Shown one piece after another: positions 8,501 through 14,561 of a stretch of 14,619 nt of DNA; position 1 is the first letter of the stretch; each line of letters opens with the position of its first letter. Position numbers and translations under genes: made by a program. The stretch is taken from assembly GCA_964439135.1 (NCBI GenBank), contig CAYTNN010000110.1, positions 1-14,619 on the forward strand. The letters run 5' to 3'. This DNA comes from JAFGPJ01 sp964439135. GTDB taxonomy: Bacteria > Planctomycetota > Phycisphaerae > Sedimentisphaerales > Anaerobacaceae. The notes beneath the pieces are model-generated. The model searched no databases, was not told where the DNA came from, and saw nothing but the letters and a program-made list of their open reading frames with translations.

Positions 8501-8703
8501 TCATCGGCCTGATACCGCTGGCTCTCGGGCTCGGCGAAGGTGGCGAGGCTCAGGCTCCGATGGCACGAGCCGTCATTGGGGGCCTGCTCAGCTCGACCCT
8601 GATTACGCTCGTATTTGTCCCCGTGGTCTACTCGATTTTCGAACGTCTAAGGCCGGGAGCAACGTCCACCGGCAAAATTGAAACGGCAAATGGCACAAAT
8701 TAA
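5584..8703 (+). CDS. RND-family efflux pump, inner-membrane subunit
   Basis: At 1039 residues this is a full-length RND transporter (AcrB/ACR_tran family). It has the usual N-terminal TM1 (FTIMVVLMVLLLGTISLLRL), a porter region, TM2-6, a second TM (VVIIAVLLLTASLML), a second porter region and TM8-12. It exports substrates by proton antiport, from the periplasm or the inner-membrane outer leaflet into the outer-membrane channel. At the proton-relay site TM4 reads GMLVDNAIVVLENI with D398-N399, where AcrB has Asp-Asp. TM10 reads IVVNNAILLVDH with N930, where AcrB has the essential Lys. Such substitutions occur in the VDNAIVVLEN branch of HAE-type pumps (SwrC-like), so the protein is probably active but relays protons differently. 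AGGAG lies upstream of the ATG, which overlaps the adaptor stop. It is intact, and the substrate is unknown. Confidence 0.95.
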   Translation: MRISRFAVHRPIFTIMVVLMVLLLGTISLLRLPIDLMPDISYPTLSISCAYENAGPEEIEELITRPIEQAVSAVPGVEELTSVSVEGQGTVRVTFSWGKDLDAAANDIRDRLDRIIDHLPEDSDRPTLRKFDLASFPILILGASSNLDPVKTRRIIEDQVQYRLERVPGVAAVDIRGGLEREIHVSLDPAKINALAIPLESIIARIREGNVNIPAGTIEKGNFEITIRTPGEYTDLKQLQDTVIAVRQGAPIQLREIALVEDSWTKITRIVRVDGVPGLWMSINKQSGKNTVEVARGALAELERINRDIPQIKIIPIIDTSDYIQRSITNVGSSAIYGGLLAIVVLLLFLRNFRSTIVIATAIPVSIIATFALLYFGNFTLNIMTLGGLALGIGMLVDNAIVVLENIFRMRESGDLLEKAAVNGAEEVTAAVIASTLTTMVVFLPLIFVRGMSGVMFKQLSIVVSFALLCSLAVALTVVPMLSARILPAAPSDDKFRHTFRGRVFEISGRFFNSLENGYKNFLHLALANRAFVVIIAVLLLTASLMLTPYIGVELMPSTDEGEVRVEAEMQVGTRLNLMDEKFKLIEKIVNESVPEISNTVTSVGGSRWRGSGGHTGNVRISLKPQSQRTRSSEQIADDLRRKLSAIPGMIVRTRAGQGLFLLRMGTSGSDKIQVEVRGHDMQMADGLAAQVKEIVESVEGITDARISRELGSPEELILIDRQKAADMKLTVSKIANALQTIISGTRAGYYRESGDEFGILVKLRDAEKMDLRDILDLTITNSDGEPVVLRNVINVGPRKGPVLIERKDQERLVNVSADISGRDMGSVLDELSGLLRNVPVPPDFSITFGGDYEEQQKSFHELLLSCILAIILVYMVMACQYESLRDPFVVMFSVPLAGIGVIVMLFLTKTTFNVQSFIGCIMLEGIVVNNAILLVDHTNLLRRRAGMALREAIEEAGRRRLRPILMTATTTIIGLIPLALGLGEGGEAQAPMARAVIGGLLSSTLITLVFVPVVYSIFERLRPGATSTGKIETANGTN

Positions 8704-8716
8704 TTAATATCGAAAA

Positions 8717-10339
8717 ATGCCTGCATCATTGAAAAAACCGGTCGTGATATTCTGCAGCATCCTGTTGCTCTGCTCGTGCGCATCACAATATCAGGAAAAT
8801 TATTCCAATATCTTCGAGCCTTCGCCCAAAGTCACCGCGACGAAGCAGCCGCCTGAGTCCCCCCCCGGCGGGCCCGCCGACGCAAACAATGCCGACACCG
8901 CTAAGGCCCCGCTGGAAATCGGAATTCACGAGGCGATTCTGCTGGCTATGGAGAACAACCAGTCGCTCATCGTCGAAAGAATGAACCCGGAAATACAGCA
9001 AACATTCGAGCAGGAGGAGCTTGCCGTTTTTGACCCGCTCATCAGCCCCGAAGTATCCAGCAGAAGGTCCGTTGGTGACAGACTTTCACGCGCCGGCTTC
9101 AGTACCGAAAGCCAAATAGTGGATTCCGTCTCCGGCTCTATTTCACTGGCAAAGCTCTTCCCCACCGGCACGGCACTCGACCTCCAGGCCGGCTCGAGCT
9201 ACACCGACTCGTCCCTGTATAGCGACACTTTCACCTCCAACCGCCTCGGACTTACCGTCACCCAGGCGCTTTTGCGCGGCATAGACGTCCGGGCCAATAT
9301 GGCTCGCGTAAATCAGGCCCGGCTCGACACGCTCATCTCGGAATACGAGTTGCGGGGCTTCACCGAAATCGTTCTCGAACAGGTCGAGTCCAAGTTCTGG
9401 GATTACGCCCTTGCCCAGCGGCAGATAGAAATCTACACCGACTCGCTGAAGCTCGCCGAAAAGCAAATGACCGAAGCCGAAGAGCGAATCATAATTGGCG
9501 ATCTTGCCGAGACTGAGCTCGCCGCGGCACAGGCGGAGGTGGCGCTCGGCCGAGAGAACCTTATAAACGCACGAAGCACCCTGGCAAAGGAACGCCTCGG
9601 CCTGCTGCGGCTCCTGAACTCATCCGGCGGCATCGACTGGGACAGGGACGTCAGCCTCCAGTATGACACAACACTGCCCGACTTTCAACTCGACGATGTC
9701 GACCAGCACGTCCGTCTCGCACTGCGGATGCGGCCCGACCTCAACCAGACCCGGCTGCAGATAAAACGCGGCGACCTCGAAGTCGTACGTACCAAAAACG
9801 GCCTCCTGCCGAAACTGGACACGTTCATTTCCTTCGGCAAGAGCGGCTACGCGGATACCTTCGACAGGGCGCTGAATAACATGGACGAGGGCAGCTACGA
9901 TGTCACATGGGGTCTGGCCTTCGAAGGCTCGCCTTTCAACAGAAGCGCCCGAGCCAGGTACGCCCGAGCCGTCGCCGGCAAGCAGCAGCTCCAAAAGGCC
10001 CTCGAAAACCTCTCGCAGCTCATCCAGGTCGACGTGCGTTCGGCGTATATCGAGGTGACACGGGCGCAAGAGCAGATTTCCGCAACCACGGCCACACGCA
10101 ATTTCCAGGAGGAAAAACTCCGTGCCGAGACCGAAAAATTCCGCGTCGGCAAATCCACCTCCCTGCTCGTCGGCCAGGCCCAGCGTGACTTCGTCGCCAG
10201 CCAGATCGCCGAGAAACAGGCCGTCGCAAATTACCTCAAGGCGTTGGTATCCCTTTATAGGCTCGAAGGCTCCCTGCTGCAGCGCCGCGGGCTCGCCGCC
10301 CCGGGCGCCGAACCGGTCACACTAAACGAGCGAGAATAA
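8717..10339 (+). CDS. TolC-like outer-membrane efflux lipoprotein
   Basis: This 540-residue protein is the outer-membrane factor of the tripartite pump. It opens with a lipoprotein signal (KKPVVIFCSILLLCSCAS) with the acylated cysteine predicted at C21, then a low-complexity Pro/Ala/Asp linker to about residue 70. Two outer-membrane efflux (OEP, PF02321) repeats follow, at roughly 75-300 and 325-525. They are rich in long amphipathic helices such as LAETELAAAQAEVALGREN and in the family-like phrase RMRPDLNQTRLQIKRGDLEV. Trimers form a channel across the outer membrane and periplasm. It starts 13 bases after the pump stop with no good Shine-Dalgarno, so reinitiation is likely. A run of eight C (8859-8866) lies in the linker coding region. 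The family call is firm; substrate is unknown. Confidence 0.9.
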   Translation: MPASLKKPVVIFCSILLLCSCASQYQENYSNIFEPSPKVTATKQPPESPPGGPADANNADTAKAPLEIGIHEAILLAMENNQSLIVERMNPEIQQTFEQEELAVFDPLISPEVSSRRSVGDRLSRAGFSTESQIVDSVSGSISLAKLFPTGTALDLQAGSSYTDSSLYSDTFTSNRLGLTVTQALLRGIDVRANMARVNQARLDTLISEYELRGFTEIVLEQVESKFWDYALAQRQIEIYTDSLKLAEKQMTEAEERIIIGDLAETELAAAQAEVALGRENLINARSTLAKERLGLLRLLNSSGGIDWDRDVSLQYDTTLPDFQLDDVDQHVRLALRMRPDLNQTRLQIKRGDLEVVRTKNGLLPKLDTFISFGKSGYADTFDRALNNMDEGSYDVTWGLAFEGSPFNRSARARYARAVAGKQQLQKALENLSQLIQVDVRSAYIEVTRAQEQISATTATRNFQEEKLRAETEKFRVGKSTSLLVGQAQRDFVASQIAEKQAVANYLKALVSLYRLEGSLLQRRGLAAPGAEPVTLNERE

Positions 10340-10401
10340 TTCAACACGGCTGTATAAGCCGGCACGGTCGTTAAAACCAATAGAAGGGAGCAGTAACCAT
10401 T

Positions 10402-11700
10402 ATGAGCAAACATGCCCTGAGAATCATCGCCGCAATAGTAATCTTTTCTCTGCCGACGCTCAGTTGCACAAGGTACGACGGCGGCAAACCGATCCGCGTA
10501 GAAGACTACCGCGAGACGATTCGCATCGCGTGTATAGGCGACAGCATCACGTTCGGCGCCTCGATCAAAAATCGCGACAGAGACTGCTACCCGGCCCAGT
10601 TAGGCCGGATGCTCGGCGAAAAATGGCAAGTCCGCAACTTCGGCGTCAGCGGCGCAACCCTGCTAAAAAAAGGTGATCTGCCCTACTGGAACCAGCAGGC
10701 ATTCAAGGACGCCCTGGCCTATAACCCCAACGTAGTCATTATCAAGCTCGGCACAAACGACACCAAACCGCAGAACTGGAAATATAAAGACCAGTTCGCC
10801 ACCGATTACGCGGATATGATCGACCGCTTCGCTGAGTTGCCGAGCAGCCCGAGGATATGGATATGTCACCCCGTCCCGGCTTATCCCGAGCGATGGGGAA
10901 TCAGCGACACGCTAATTAAAAACGAGGCCATCCCCCTAATCAGCCAGGTCACCCGCAGCAAGCACGTCCCGGTCATCGACCTGTACGGACCGCTTAGCGG
11001 CAAGCCGGAGCTGTTCCCCGACCAGATTCACCCGAACGCCGAAGGGGCACACGGTATCGCTAAGGAAATTTACGCCGTCCTGACCGGCCGGCCCTGGACG
11101 AGCAAATTCGAGCCGCCCCCCCTGCCGCAGGTTCTTATCATCGGAGATTCCATCTCCATCGGCTATTTCGAACCGCTCCAGAAACGACTTAAAGACGTCG
11201 CCGTCGTCAGCCACAATCCAGGCAACGCCCAGCACACCGCCTACGGACTAAAAAAGTTAGACGTATGGCTGGGTGACACCCGCTGGGACGTCATCCATTT
11301 CAATCACGGCCTGCACGATTTAAAGTACATCGATGCGCGAGGCCGGAACACATCGGTTGAAACAGGTAAACAACAAATTCCAATAGACCAATACGAACGA
11401 AATCTCGAAGAGATTGTCAAGAGGTTGAAGAAGACCGGCGCAAAATTGATTTTCGCAACCACTACGCCCGTGCCGGACGGGACCGGGTTCCGCGCCAAAG
11501 GCGACGCCGTAATATACAACCGCGCCGCCGAAAGGGTCATGAACAAGCACGGAGTCCCGATAAACGATCTATATTCATTCGCCCTGCCGCGGCTCAAAGA
11601 AATCCAAAGGGATAGTAACGTACACTTCAATCCACAAGGCTCGGAACTGCTCGCTGAACAGGTCGCAAAAAGTATTCTTAAAGCACTTGAAGACCAATAA
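10402..11700 (+). CDS. Secreted tandem SGNH/GDSL hydrolase, putative lipoprotein
   Basis: The 432-residue protein has an N-terminal hydrophobic signal ending in TLSC (C22), a weak lipobox, so it is exported and perhaps lipid-anchored. Two SGNH-hydrolase domains follow. Domain 1 (about 40-230) keeps every block: GDSITFG with S48, GVSG (81-84), GTND (117-120) and D207-x-x-H210. Domain 2 (about 242-430) has GDSISIG with S250, an NPGN turn (272-275) and HGLHD in place of GxND. It has NVHF in place of DxVH (H408, nearest Asp at 404). Domain 1 looks closest to sialate-O-acetylesterase/acylhydrolase types; domain 2 matches a planctomycete-type family I remember with the same altered blocks. Such enzymes remove acetyl or acyl groups from sugars or lipids; the substrate here is unknown. 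AAGGGAG lies 11 bases before the ATG. The 62-base gap to the efflux operon has no clear promoter. Confidence 0.85.
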   Translation: MSKHALRIIAAIVIFSLPTLSCTRYDGGKPIRVEDYRETIRIACIGDSITFGASIKNRDRDCYPAQLGRMLGEKWQVRNFGVSGATLLKKGDLPYWNQQAFKDALAYNPNVVIIKLGTNDTKPQNWKYKDQFATDYADMIDRFAELPSSPRIWICHPVPAYPERWGISDTLIKNEAIPLISQVTRSKHVPVIDLYGPLSGKPELFPDQIHPNAEGAHGIAKEIYAVLTGRPWTSKFEPPPLPQVLIIGDSISIGYFEPLQKRLKDVAVVSHNPGNAQHTAYGLKKLDVWLGDTRWDVIHFNHGLHDLKYIDARGRNTSVETGKQQIPIDQYERNLEEIVKRLKKTGAKLIFATTTPVPDGTGFRAKGDAVIYNRAAERVMNKHGVPINDLYSFALPRLKEIQRDSNVHFNPQGSELLAEQVAKSILKALEDQ

Positions 11701-11725
11701 TACCAATCGTAATATTTGCGCCTTT

Positions 11726-11803
11726 GTCATTTCGACCGGAGGGCCGCGTAGTGGCCCGAAGTGGAGACACGGAGCAAAGCGTAGAGCCCCGAAGGGAAAT
11801 CTA
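11726..11803. repeat. Dispersed intergenic repeat (TCATTTCGACC...GGGAAATCT type)
   Basis: The segment begins GTCATTTCGACCGGAGGG and ends GAAGGGAAATCT, with internal blocks such as GGCCGCGTAGTGGCCCGAAG and GGAGCAAAGCGTAGAG. I know this pattern (TCATTTCGAC ... GGAGAAATCT) as a dispersed non-coding repeat in many environmental bacterial genomes. Only one copy is present here, so repetitiveness in this genome is inferred. It immediately precedes the acetyltransferase start and supplies GAAGGG (11791-11796), the only Shine-Dalgarno-like sequence nearby. Confidence 0.5.
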
Positions 11804-11815
11804 TTAAAATAGATT
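11798..11815. promoter_or_regulatory. Perfect 18-base palindrome next to the acetyltransferase start
   Basis: AATCTATT and AATAGATT are perfect inverted copies separated by AA, ending two bases before the ATG at 11818. In RNA it would form a weak AU-rich hairpin between a GAAGGG (11791-11796) and the start codon; in DNA it could be an operator. Neither role is shown by the sequence alone. Confidence 0.4.
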
Positions 11816-11817
11816 CT

Positions 11818-12252
11818 ATGAATGATTTCGTTATTGCCATAGTAAACTGGTCCGACAAGCAGGTCGAGCTTTATTCTGTCCGACGAGCGGTGTTCATCGA
11901 AGAACAAAACGTCGCCGAAAGCATCGAACTCGACGGCCGGGATGCGGACTGCTTCCACGTTCTGGCCTCGGACACAAAAGGCCGCCCTGTCGGAACGGCA
12001 AGAATGGATGGCAAAGGAAAAATCGGAAGAATGGCCGTGCTGCACGATTACCGCCGGCGAGGCATCGGACGAAAAATGATTCAGGCGTTAATGGACTACG
12101 GCAGGAAAAATGTAATTACAGACTTTCATTTATCCGCCCAGATTACCGCGATAGGATTTTACAAAAAAATGGATTTCGAACCGTTCGGCAAAGAATTCAT
12201 CGAGGCGGGAATTATGCACATCAACATGAAACTAAAAAACCCACCAAAATAA
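11818..12252 (+). CDS. GNAT-family N-acetyltransferase (YjcF/ElaA-like)
   Basis: This 144-residue protein is a single GNAT domain that would transfer the acetyl group of acetyl-CoA to an amine. The N-terminal segment RRAVFIEEQNV (22-32) and ELDGRDADCFHVLA (37-50) are typical of the YjcF/ElaA-like branch. Motif A reads GRMAVLHDYRRRGIGRKMI (70-88), with the pyrophosphate-binding R-x-x-G-I-G loop at 79-84. The C-terminal LSAQITAIGFYKKMDFEPFG supplies motif B with the usual Tyr (115), and EAGIMHINMKL closes the fold. No substrate can be named. The gene stands alone between the SGNH hydrolase and the oppositely oriented cassette. Its start is preceded by a palindrome, and no close Shine-Dalgarno is visible. 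Confidence 0.88.
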   Translation: MNDFVIAIVNWSDKQVELYSVRRAVFIEEQNVAESIELDGRDADCFHVLASDTKGRPVGTARMDGKGKIGRMAVLHDYRRRGIGRKMIQALMDYGRKNVITDFHLSAQITAIGFYKKMDFEPFGKEFIEAGIMHINMKLKNPPK

Positions 12253-12379
12253 TCCGCCAGCCACCGAAAACATCAAAAAGTCGTGGACTATCTAACCGCC
12301 AAAAAGAGATAATAATACCAAAAACTGAAAAATCCGAAACAATCTTAACGGAGTCCCTAATCATTCTACTTGATATTCT

Positions 12380-13258
12380 TTAATGTTCGACAAGGTCATC
12401 CCAAGGAACTATTGGAATACGTCTTGGCAATCTGAGGCGTGGTGCCACTTTCTCAACAAAGTCTTTATAATATTTTGTGTCTCCAACAGCTTTCGGCAGA
12501 ACGATCATCGCTAAATCATCGATTTCAAAATTGTATTGTTTTGTTGATCGCCACTCTCGTTCACAATAGACAGAGCTAAATTCATTTTGTTCGAACGACT
12601 TGACGAAAGCCACAAGGTTCTGAAGATTCTTCGACGCCTTAGAAATAGCATTTTCGATAGAATCAACCTCGAATTCAATCTCAGAAATTGCACCGAGCTT
12701 GTCAATATCTAAGTTATCATATATATTTTCGGCATCAGAGACTTCCATTTCTATCGTACTGATTGCGTTGTATATCGTCTCAAAATCAGCAATCTTAAAA
12801 GATGAGAAGCCCCTGTAGATAGAACGAACAATAGAGGTATCTTGGAGAGTATAGAACACCGGATTGAAACCTGCATGGATAACAGCATCGCGATGAAAAC
12901 CAAGAGCGAACTTCCCATATCTGTAGGCGTGGTAACGAAGATGAGGAGCAGGGATGTCGGAAAGACAACAGATAGAGGATGATTCGATATCAACCGGTAC
13001 TTTTTCTTGGACTTCTCTCTTTTTAGTTAAAGGATTGAGCCTTGGGCGTTTTGGAATAATCACCCTTACCACCTCCTTATATGTACCGAGGTGTATCTCT
13101 TTTGATCGTAGGATAGACTTGAGATTCTCGTATGCCTTGCTGGCTGGTTTTGGCTTGGTATTTTGCTTTTTGGTTTTCGAATTCCAAATAGGACCTCCCG
13201 TAAAATGCCAAAGGATTTTTGAAACTGTACCTGGGGATAGTTCTTGTCCAATTGCCAT
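12380..13258 (-). CDS. AbiGi-like abortive-infection family protein (putative)
   Basis: This 292-residue protein resembles the AbiGi family (PF10899), whose founder is one half of the lactococcal AbiG phage-abortive-infection system and is described as the antitoxin side. The resemblance lies in ILWHFTGG (15-22) and KAYENLKSIL (41-50). It also covers ICCLSDIPAPHLRYHAYRYG (96-115) with FALGFHRDAVIHAGFNPVFY (117-136), and CEREWR (232-237). The stretch at 165-222 between the motifs is acidic and helical-looking, and may be an insertion. No signal peptide or TM segment is seen. ATG at 13258 is preferred over the TTG one codon upstream; an AGGT lies about nine bases before it. The gene follows a small membrane-protein gene by 39 bases, so the two probably share a transcript. 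Both are on the strand opposite to their neighbours and AT-richer, suggesting acquisition. Family placement is by remembered motifs; a defence function is inferred. Confidence 0.6.
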   Translation of the reverse strand: MAIGQELSPGTVSKILWHFTGGPIWNSKTKKQNTKPKPASKAYENLKSILRSKEIHLGTYKEVVRVIIPKRPRLNPLTKKREVQEKVPVDIESSSICCLSDIPAPHLRYHAYRYGKFALGFHRDAVIHAGFNPVFYTLQDTSIVRSIYRGFSSFKIADFETIYNAISTIEMEVSDAENIYDNLDIDKLGAISEIEFEVDSIENAISKASKNLQNLVAFVKSFEQNEFSSVYCEREWRSTKQYNFEIDDLAMIVLPKAVGDTKYYKDFVEKVAPRLRLPRRIPIVPWDDLVEH

Positions 13259-13297
13259 CAATTTGACCTATAATAGAACGAAATTAACCTATTCATG

Positions 13298-13789
13298 TTA
13301 AGTTTGACTTTTGATAATTTCTTCTATAATGAACAAAACAATCCCAAAAAAAACACTAACAGCAACCATTGACCAACCCAGCCACTTCCAGAAAGGAGCT
13401 TCTTTTGACCAATTCCTTAGCTCTTCAAAAGAACAAAGACTTTCTGTAGACTCCCCATGAATATTTTTCATTTTCAACGAACCTGACATTATTTCATCAA
13501 CTCGACGGCCTTTTTCTTTGTTGGAAGTACCTAACCAAGTTCCAACATATATGATTTTCTCAACTTCATCTATGTTCACATCTAAGTTTTTATATTTTGG
13601 ATTTTTGACGACGAAATCTCTGATAAATTTCACTGCACCCGGATGATCTTTGGAACACTCTAACTTATCTCTGATTATTTTCACGAAATCCACACGGTCT
13701 TTATCTGTAAAAAAGCTTAACATCTCTCCGAGGGAAAAAAGAAGGCCTACTACTGCGAGAAGTTGTAATGTTATTTTTATGTATAGCAT
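13298..13789 (-). CDS. Small two-TM membrane protein, unrecognised
   Basis: I do not recognise this 163-residue protein. Residues 3-27 (YIKITLQLLAVVGLLFSLGE and onward) form one hydrophobic helix and 133-157 (FWKWLGWSMVAVSVFFGIVL and onward) a second. Between them lies a roughly 100-residue hydrophilic domain rich in Lys, Asp and Glu, containing GTWLGTSNKEKGRR. Both termini would then lie on the same side of the membrane. It is first in a two-gene minus-strand unit with the AbiGi-like gene, which begins 39 bases after its stop. No convincing Shine-Dalgarno is visible before the ATG at 13789. The coding sequence is AT-rich compared with the efflux and TypA genes. Possible roles are a membrane effector or an anchor for the AbiGi-like partner, but nothing in the sequence proves either. 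Confidence 0.7.
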   Translation of the reverse strand: MLYIKITLQLLAVVGLLFSLGEMLSFFTDKDRVDFVKIIRDKLECSKDHPGAVKFIRDFVVKNPKYKNLDVNIDEVEKIIYVGTWLGTSNKEKGRRVDEIMSGSLKMKNIHGESTESLCSFEELRNWSKEAPFWKWLGWSMVAVSVFFGIVLFIIEEIIKSQT

Positions 13790-14091
13790 ACTTTATTTAT
13801 GGAGAATTAAATGCAATCTGATTAATTTTCTTCACAAAAATACATCTGCTGCTTTTACTAAACTCATGTCTTTAATACCACCTATTATCGCTTGCTTGTC
13901 TGAAATCTATACCATTTCATTGATTTTTCAAGACAAAAAGACAAAAGAGGTTAAAAAGTGAATTTTTTCATTTTTCGCCACGAAAAAGTATAAAAATGCA
14001 GAATTCAGGATTCCCGGCACGCAATACACAACACGCTGAACGCAGAACTAACAAAGAACGCCGTCTCACGGAGACCTTGCCATTTACTATA

Positions 14092-14116
14092 CCCGCCTTC
14101 GCGGGCACAAGTTTAC
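14092..14116 (+). repeat. Hairpin repeat, copy 1 (stem plus ACAAGTTTAC tail)
   Basis: CCCGC-CTTC-GCGGG (14092-14105) forms a five-pair stem with a four-base loop and is followed by CACAAGTTTAC. A second copy with a different stem sequence lies in opposite orientation at 14430-14456 and shares the ten-base tail ACAAGTTTAC. The pair looks like copies of one small dispersed element. Confidence 0.5.
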
Positions 14117-14213
14117 GACTTACTATTGATTATTTGAATCTCTTTATGTTTCTCGGTGCAATTCGTGTTGAATATTAAGGACGCCGTGTAATTGAGATTT
14201 TTTAAGAAAATGC

Positions 14214-14241
14214 TTGATTTTCGGCAGAAATTTAGTATAAT
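14214..14241 (+). promoter_or_regulatory. Promoter-like site in the right-hand intergenic region
   Basis: TTGATT (14214-14219), 16 bases, then a perfect TATAAT (14236-14241). An AGGAG at 14274-14278 follows, 12 bases before an ATG at 14291. The downstream frame runs through hairpin repeats, so a non-coding transcript or a leader for a gene further right is as likely as a small protein. The region is AT-rich, so a chance match is possible. Confidence 0.4.
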
Positions 14242-14354
14242 ACACAACATATAGGATATATAATATAGAATACAGGAGACTTTGATATTTATGATCTATT
14301 ATTTCTATTATTCCTTTGTGGTTCTTCGTGGTTTAGTTAAAAGAACTATAGATA

Positions 14355-14369
14355 AAAAAACAAAGCCAA
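14355..14369 (+). repeat. 15-base direct repeat, first copy
   Basis: AAAAAACAAAGCCAA occurs here and again at 14521-14535, 166 bases apart and bracketing the three-hairpin cluster. The A run makes part of the match cheap, but the shared CAAAGCCAA suggests a common repeat unit. Confidence 0.4.
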
Positions 14370-14371
14370 AA

Positions 14372-14456
14372 CCGGCCTTCGGCCGGAAATCCAAAGTTCG
14401 AAGCTCCCCCTGCTTTTGCTTTCGCAGGGGTAAACTTGTCCCCGTGAAAACGGGGA
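14372..14456 (+). repeat. Cluster of three hairpins
   Basis: Three stems lie within 85 bases: CCGGCC-TTC-GGCCGG (14372-14386), CCCCTGC with a ten-base loop and GCAGGGG (14407-14430), and TCCCCGT-GAAA-ACGGGGA (14439-14456). The third, read on the minus strand with its ACAAGTTTAC tail (14439-14430), is the partner of the repeat at 14092-14116. No U-run follows any of them closely, so they are not classical intrinsic terminators. Confidence 0.6.
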
Positions 14457-14520
14457 TCCGAAATAAAAAGCATTGGAGCCAAATGACAGATCCGAAGGCA
14501 TGTATGACAAGGTACGTTTG

Positions 14521-14535
14521 AAAAAACAAAGCCAA
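14521..14535 (+). repeat. 15-base direct repeat, second copy
   Basis: Exact second copy of AAAAAACAAAGCCAA from 14355-14369. It lies just before the possible gene start at 14562. Confidence 0.4.
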
Positions 14536-14561
14536 TTTTTGAAGGGAAAAAAGGCAGAATA

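Larger units (their letters stand above)
13790..14561. other. AT-rich gene-free stretch with hairpins and repeats
   Basis: No convincing complete gene is seen in these roughly 770 bases. The stretch includes a possible frameshifted remnant on the minus strand (13797-13906) and a hairpin repeat at 14092-14116. It also has a promoter-like site (14214-14241), three closely spaced hairpins (14372-14456) and a 15-base direct repeat at 14355-14369 and 14521-14535. Phrases such as CCTTTGTGGTTCTTCGTGG (14323-14341) resemble degenerate CACGAAG-type repeats common in planctomycete-like intergenic DNA. Small open frames here run through these repeats and are probably not genes. Confidence 0.6.

Noticed and set aside
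10350..10364. Small hairpin CGGCT-GTATA-AGCCG between the outer-membrane factor and SGNH genes
   Set aside because: A five-pair stem without a T-run is too weak to call a terminator; read-through into the SGNH gene is more likely.
10664..10670. Run of seven A followed by GG in the SGNH gene, considered as a programmed frameshift site
   Set aside because: The reading frame continues through all catalytic motifs of both domains without a shift, and no alternative frame product is evident.
13996..14178. A 60-codon plus-strand frame containing IPAFAGTS
   Set aside because: That phrase is what the CCCGCCTTCGCGGG-type repeat encodes in one frame and recurs as a false protein in many genomes.
14291..14521. 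A 76-codon plus-strand frame with AGGAG 12 bases upstream and a promoter-like site
   Set aside because: Most of the frame runs through hairpin repeats, and translated phrases such as FCFRRGKLVPVKTGIR are typical of spurious proteins read from such repeats; the ribosome-site spacing is also long.
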